Made by a program: the position numbers and the translations under genes. The notes beneath the pieces were generated by a model that was given only the letters and a program-made list of their open reading frames with translations, did not search any database and was not told the origin of the DNA. A stretch of 8,443 bases of DNA, taken from contig JACRMO010000172.1 in the NCBI GenBank assembly GCA_016214925.1, positions 1-8,443 of the forward strand, read 5' to 3'. The stretch comes from Gammaproteobacteria bacterium (GTDB lineage Bacteria; Pseudomonadota; Gammaproteobacteria; Thiohalobacterales; Thiohalobacteraceae). This document shows, one piece after another, positions 5,669 through 8,443 of this stretch (positions within the stretch are counted from its first letter, which is position 1; each line of letters starts with the position of its first letter).

Positions 5669-6328
5669 ATGCACAAACTCCCTATCGTCATTCTGATCTC
5701 CGGCCGCGGCAGCAATATGCAGGCGATCCTGGCGCAGGCCGCGCGCGGCGAACTCGCCGTTGACATCCGCGCGGTAATCAGCAACAAACTCGATGCGACC
5801 GGCTTGGAAGCGGCGCGCGCCGCCGGCATCCATACCGAGGTCGTCGATCATCGCGCGTACAACGACCGCGACCAATACGATCAGGCGCTGCAAAGCACCA
5901 TCGATCGTTACCAACCCGCACTGGTCGTGCTCGCCGGTTTCATGCGCATCCTCACCGCGGATTTCGTGCGCCACTATCAGGGCCGGCTGATCAACATCCA
6001 TCCGTCTTTACTGCCGGCGTTTCGCGGCCTCAATACCCATCAGCGAGCACTCGATGCCGGCGCGACCGAGCATGGCGCCAGCGTGCATTTCGTTACCGAG
6101 GAACTCGACGGTGGGCCGGTGATCGTGCAAGCGAAGGTGCCCGTGCGCCCCGACGACAGCGCCGACACCCTGGCCGCGCACGTATTGGAGGTTGAACACC
6201 GTTTGTATCCAACCGCCATCGGCTGGTTCGTCGCGGGCCGTCTGTGTTATCGCGAGGGCACGGTGTGGCTGGATGATCAACCGCTCCTGCAACCGGTGCG
6301 ATTAACTATCGGCGGCGCGGACTCTTGA
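5669..6328 (+). CDS. purN: Phosphoribosylglycinamide formyltransferase (GAR transformylase)
   Basis: PurN transfers a formyl group from 10-formyltetrahydrofolate to GAR, the third step of purine synthesis. The 219-residue product is close to the usual length (E. coli 212). Motifs: the phosphate-binding SGRGSN (11-16), VISNKLDATGLEAA (37-49) and VVLAGFMRIL (86-95). The catalytic triad is N109 and H111 in INIHPSLLPAFRG plus D147 in ELDGGPV, matching E. coli N106, H108 and D144. The ATG at 5669 gives the normal N-terminus (MHKLPIVILISGRG), though no Shine-Dalgarno is evident in CTCACCCGACCACG. It lies 160 nt after purM, beyond the REP-like repeat, and its stop is one nt before the DUF3108 ATG, so it is probably coupled to that gene. 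Weak initiation and the hairpin upstream might keep PurN below PurM; that is inference. Confidence 0.98.
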   Translation: MHKLPIVILISGRGSNMQAILAQAARGELAVDIRAVISNKLDATGLEAARAAGIHTEVVDHRAYNDRDQYDQALQSTIDRYQPALVVLAGFMRILTADFVRHYQGRLINIHPSLLPAFRGLNTHQRALDAGATEHGASVHFVTEELDGGPVIVQAKVPVRPDDSADTLAAHVLEVEHRLYPTAIGWFVAGRLCYREGTVWLDDQPLLQPVRLTIGGADS

Positions 6329-6329
6329 T

Positions 6330-7130
6330 ATGATCCCGCGCATGCGCCATGTCCTCACCGCCCTGATCTGTCTCCTGACTGCATCCGCAGTGCACGCCGC
6401 GGGCGTGGGCGTGGGCTTGGGTATTCCTGGGGATTTCCAGGCTGTCTATCAACTGCGCGTCGACAATTTCGTTATCGGCGAGACCCAGGTCGATCTCGCC
6501 GCGCAAACCAGCGGGCGTTACCTTTACAGCTCGCGCACCCATTCCACCGGCCTGCTGCGCATCTTCCGCAACGACAAGGTTCTGGAATCCAGCCTGTTCA
6601 CATTGAACGGTCAACACATCCGCCCGCTGGAATATCGCTTCGATCACACCGGCAGCAAGAAGGAACGTCACGCGTATCTCAAATTCGACTGGAACGCCGG
6701 CGAAGTCGCCAACACCGTGGAAGGCCATACCTGGGAGATGAAAATCCCGGAACGCACGCTGGATAAACTGATCGTGCAACTCGCCGTGATGATGGATCTC
6801 GATGCCGGCAAGAAAGAGCTTGTGTATTCCATCGCCGACGGCGGCAAGCTCAAGGAATACCGTTTTGCCATCGTCGGCAAAGAAACCCTGCGCGTGCCCG
6901 CCGGCGAATTCGCGACGATCAAGCTAGAACGCCTGCGCAAGGACAACGACCGCACCACGTATTTCTGGTGCGCGCCGTCGCTCGGTTATCTGCCCGTGCG
7001 CATCAAGCAGATCGAGCATGAAGACAACGTGACGTACTTGAGCGAGCTGAAGCAGACCTCGCTCGGCGAACAACCGGCGGCCGTCACTGAAACACCGGCC
7101 ACGACCGCGCCCGCCGAAACAAAGCCCTGA
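6330..7130 (+). CDS. DUF3108 domain-containing periplasmic protein
   Basis: A 266-residue protein with a cleavable signal peptide (MIPRMRHVLTALICLLTASAVHA, cleavage after about residue 23). The body matches DUF3108: FQAVYQLRVDNFVIGETQVDL (about 36-56), a segment of alternating beta strands with RTHSTGLLRIFRND and FTLNGQHIRPLEYRF, then the late signature TYFWCAPSLGYLPVRIKQIE. This family is predicted to form a beta-rich, LolA/LptA-like or lipocalin-like envelope fold; function unknown. The C-terminal 25 residues are a Thr/Pro/Ala tail without structure. The ATG at 6330 lies 1 nt after the purN stop; ATG 6342 (MRHVLTAL) is an equally good signal-peptide start. Location directly behind purN is conserved in gammaproteobacteria, but no functional link to purines is evident. 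The stop is 15 nt from the end of the convergent CBS gene. Confidence 0.88.
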   Translation: MIPRMRHVLTALICLLTASAVHAAGVGVGLGIPGDFQAVYQLRVDNFVIGETQVDLAAQTSGRYLYSSRTHSTGLLRIFRNDKVLESSLFTLNGQHIRPLEYRFDHTGSKKERHAYLKFDWNAGEVANTVEGHTWEMKIPERTLDKLIVQLAVMMDLDAGKKELVYSIADGGKLKEYRFAIVGKETLRVPAGEFATIKLERLRKDNDRTTYFWCAPSLGYLPVRIKQIEHEDNVTYLSELKQTSLGEQPAAVTETPATTAPAETKP

Positions 7131-7145
7131 GCGCGGTTCAGTTTC

Positions 7146-7577
7146 TCAACCGCAACAGATGTACCGCTCCAGCTGCTGAATCGTGAACTCGCGATCATCG
7201 ATGATGGCCCGCACCACGTCGCCGATCGAGACCACACCGATCAGTTTGTCGCCATCGAGCACCGGCAAATGCCGGACGCGCTTCTCGGTCATGATGCCCA
7301 TGCATTCCTCGACCGGTGTAGCGGGTTTCACGGCGATGAAATGCTCACTCATGATCTTGCGCACGCTGGTGGTCTTTGAACTCCGCCCGTGCAGGATCAC
7401 CTTGCGCGCATAATCACGTTCGCTGAGTACGCCGACGAGCCGTCCTTTCTCGATCACCAACAGCGCGCCTATATTGCGTCGGCTCATCAGCGTGAGCGCG
7501 TCATACACGGTGGAATCCGGGTCGATGGTGACGATCTCGGCGCCTTTGTATCTGAGGAGTTCGTTAACGGTAGTCAT
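7146..7577 (-). CDS. Two-CBS-domain protein
   Basis: A 143-residue cytoplasmic protein composed only of a tandem CBS pair (Bateman module). CBS1 covers about 8-62 (VTIDPDSTVYDALTLM, IGALLVIEKGRLVGVLSERDYARKV); CBS2 about 73-128 (KIMSEHFIAVKPATPVEECMGIM, RHLPVLDGDKLIGVVSIGDVVRAII). The SERDY and SIGD motifs contain the Asp that usually contacts the ribose of AMP/ATP, so adenine-nucleotide sensing is likely. Stand-alone CBS pairs regulate partner enzymes or channels; no partner is encoded beside it. The C-terminus ends in an unusual Cys-Cys-Gly (141-143). The start is certain: AAGGAGG lies 5 nt before the ATG, the best ribosome-binding site in the window, which predicts strong translation. A -10-like TATACT (minus strand, 7656-7651) lies about 74 nt upstream but lacks a convincing -35. 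Confidence 0.93.
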   Translation of the reverse strand: MTTVNELLRYKGAEIVTIDPDSTVYDALTLMSRRNIGALLVIEKGRLVGVLSERDYARKVILHGRSSKTTSVRKIMSEHFIAVKPATPVEECMGIMTEKRVRHLPVLDGDKLIGVVSIGDVVRAIIDDREFTIQQLERYICCG

Positions 7578-7582
7578 GTTTC

Positions 7583-7589
7583 CCTCCTT
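7583..7589 (-). promoter_or_regulatory. Near-perfect Shine-Dalgarno of the CBS gene
   Basis: On the minus strand AAGGAGG matches the anti-Shine-Dalgarno over seven bases and ends 5 nt before the ATG at 7577. It stands out because most genes in this window have weak sites. Confidence 0.9.
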
Positions 7590-7715
7590 AACGCGAAAGG
7601 GGCAGCCAAATCGGCCGGCCGCCGCGGGAAAAGGGATTTGCTATGGCAAAAGTATAGATCAGCGGTTTAGCGGGATAGCGCTTACTTTCAGGAATACCTA
7701 AGAATTCATGCCATC

Positions 7716-7831
7716 CGTCATGCCCGCGAAAGCGGGACAAAAGCGCGGAGCGCGTTGAACGCCCGAAGGGCGAGCGTAGCGAGTAATCCAGAAATTCAAA
7801 GACATGGATTCCGGCATGCGCCGGAATGACG
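7716..7831. repeat. MITE-like intergenic inverted repeat
   Basis: A 116-nt element with terminal inverted repeats CGTCATGCC (7716-7724) and GGAATGACG (7823-7831), 8 of 9 complementary. Next to the left end is the hairpin CCCGC-GAAA-GCGGG (7723-7736). At the right end is ATTCCGGC-ATGC-GCCGGAAT (7808-7827). The centre holds CGCCC-GAA-GGGCG (7760-7772) and the phrase GAGCGTAGCGAG (7772-7783). This matches a widespread class of proteobacterial intergenic repeats with CGTCATTCC-type ends. It carries no coding sequence. It lies just downstream of dcd and upstream of the CBS gene; the right-end hairpin would lie 3' of dcd in its transcript but is not followed by a U-run. Confidence 0.85.
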
Positions 7832-7843
7832 AAAACAGGGAAC

Positions 7844-8407
7844 TCAAGCCTTCGGCAGCGTCACGCCGCGTTGCCCCTGATACTTCCCGGCGCGGTCGCC
7901 GTAGGAGGTTTCGCAGACTTCATCGGACTCGAAGAACAGCACCTGGGCGACGCCTTCGTTGGCGTAGATCTTCGCCGGCAACGGCGTGGTGTTGGAAAAC
8001 TCCAGGGTCACATGGCCTTCCCACTCGGGTTCCAGCGGGGTGACGTTGACGATGATGCCGCAACGAGCATAGGTCGACTTGCCCAGGCAGATGGTCAGCA
8101 CGCTGCGCGGGATACGGAAGTATTCCACGGTGCGCGCCAGCGCGAAGGAGTTGGGTGGGATGATGCAGACGTCGGACTTCACATCGACGAAGCTGTCGTT
8201 GCTGAAATTCTTCGGATCAACGATGGCCGAGTTGATGTTGGTGAAGATCTTGAATTCGTCGGCGCAGCGGATGTCGTAGCCGTAGCTCGACGTGCCGAAG
8301 GAAATCACTCGATTGCCGTTGACCTCGCGCACCTGGCCGGGCTCGAACGGCTCGATCATGCCCTGTTGCGCCATGCGGCGGATCCACTTGTCTGCTTTGA
8401 TGGTCAT
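7844..8407 (-). CDS. dcd: dCTP deaminase
   Basis: Deaminates dCTP to dUTP, the main source of dUMP for thymidylate synthesis in many Gram-negative bacteria. The 187-residue sequence follows the trimeric Dcd/dUTPase fold: MTIKADKWIRRMAQQGMIEPF at the start (compare the near-identical Pseudomonas N-terminus), SSYGYDIRCADEFKIF (40-55), CIIPPNSFALART (81-93), the triphosphate-binding GKSTYARCGI (109-118), TPLEPEWEGHVTLEF (123-137) with the catalytic Glu at 136, GVAQVLFFE (152-160), and the C-terminal KYQGQRGVTLPK that closes over the nucleotide. The ATG at 8407 is preferred to an in-frame TTG at 8422, since GGGTGA upstream serves as its Shine-Dalgarno and the family starts here. Only 36 nt of upstream sequence are in the window, so its promoter is not visible. 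The stop is 13 nt from the MITE-like repeat. Confidence 0.97.
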   Translation of the reverse strand: MTIKADKWIRRMAQQGMIEPFEPGQVREVNGNRVISFGTSSYGYDIRCADEFKIFTNINSAIVDPKNFSNDSFVDVKSDVCIIPPNSFALARTVEYFRIPRSVLTICLGKSTYARCGIIVNVTPLEPEWEGHVTLEFSNTTPLPAKIYANEGVAQVLFFESDEVCETSYGDRAGKYQGQRGVTLPKA

Positions 8408-8443
8408 GTGCAATTCACCCAAAAAATGAGCGGCAAAGATACC

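Noticed and set aside
5360..6001. Open frame of 213 codons on the minus strand opposite purM and purN
   Set aside because: Antisense to catalytic motifs of both genes and crossing the REP-like repeat; no domain or ribosome-binding site.
7808..7827. Intrinsic terminator for dcd
   Set aside because: The 8-bp hairpin is strong, but on the minus strand it is followed by CCATGTCTTTG rather than a U-run, and it belongs to the MITE-like repeat.
8408..8443. Upstream neighbour of dcd
   Set aside because: Only 36 nt remain; no coding frame or promoter can be supported.

Overview
The window looks like chromosome from a high-GC gammaproteobacterium, probably a sulfur oxidiser. The evidence is the gene set and the residue-level match of PurM, PurN, WrbA and the AAQ-type Dcd to gammaproteobacterial families. 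The sulfur link rests on the truncated protein at the left edge, which resembles SoxXA-binding (SoxK/SAXB-type) proteins. Most of the window is a conserved housekeeping neighbourhood, similar to the purM/hda/wrbA region I recall from Pseudomonas.

Layout: (1) Positions 1-771, minus strand: the start of a secreted SoxXA-binding-like protein and, upstream of it, a small DUF4398-type lipoprotein. Each has a convincing promoter, and the two promoters share an unusual common core. (2) 772-1034: a divergent intergenic region with a decaying array of 11-bp G-rich tandem repeats. (3) 1035-1990, plus strand: wrbA and a four-helix DUF2069 membrane protein. (4) 2001-4283, minus strand: an operon of a DUF2066 secreted protein, a CDP-alcohol phosphatidyltransferase and hda. 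The hda gene has lost a central segment including Walker B and is out of frame. (5) 4438-7130, plus strand: purM, a 113-bp REP-like inverted repeat, purN and a DUF3108 periplasmic protein. purM and DUF2066 diverge from a 154-bp promoter region. (6) 7146-7577, minus strand: a two-CBS-domain protein with a near-perfect Shine-Dalgarno. (7) 7716-7831: a MITE-like intergenic repeat. (8) 7844-8407, minus strand: dcd, dCTP deaminase.

Functionally, PurM and PurN catalyse steps 5 and 3 of de novo purine synthesis, and Dcd feeds dTTP synthesis. Hda normally resets DnaA after replication initiation, so the window groups nucleotide supply with replication control. The left edge concerns periplasmic sulfur metabolism and the cell envelope. 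I see no phage, CRISPR, RNA gene or complete transposon. The most noteworthy signals are the broken hda, the twin promoters at the left edge, the G-rich repeat array and the two intergenic repeat elements.
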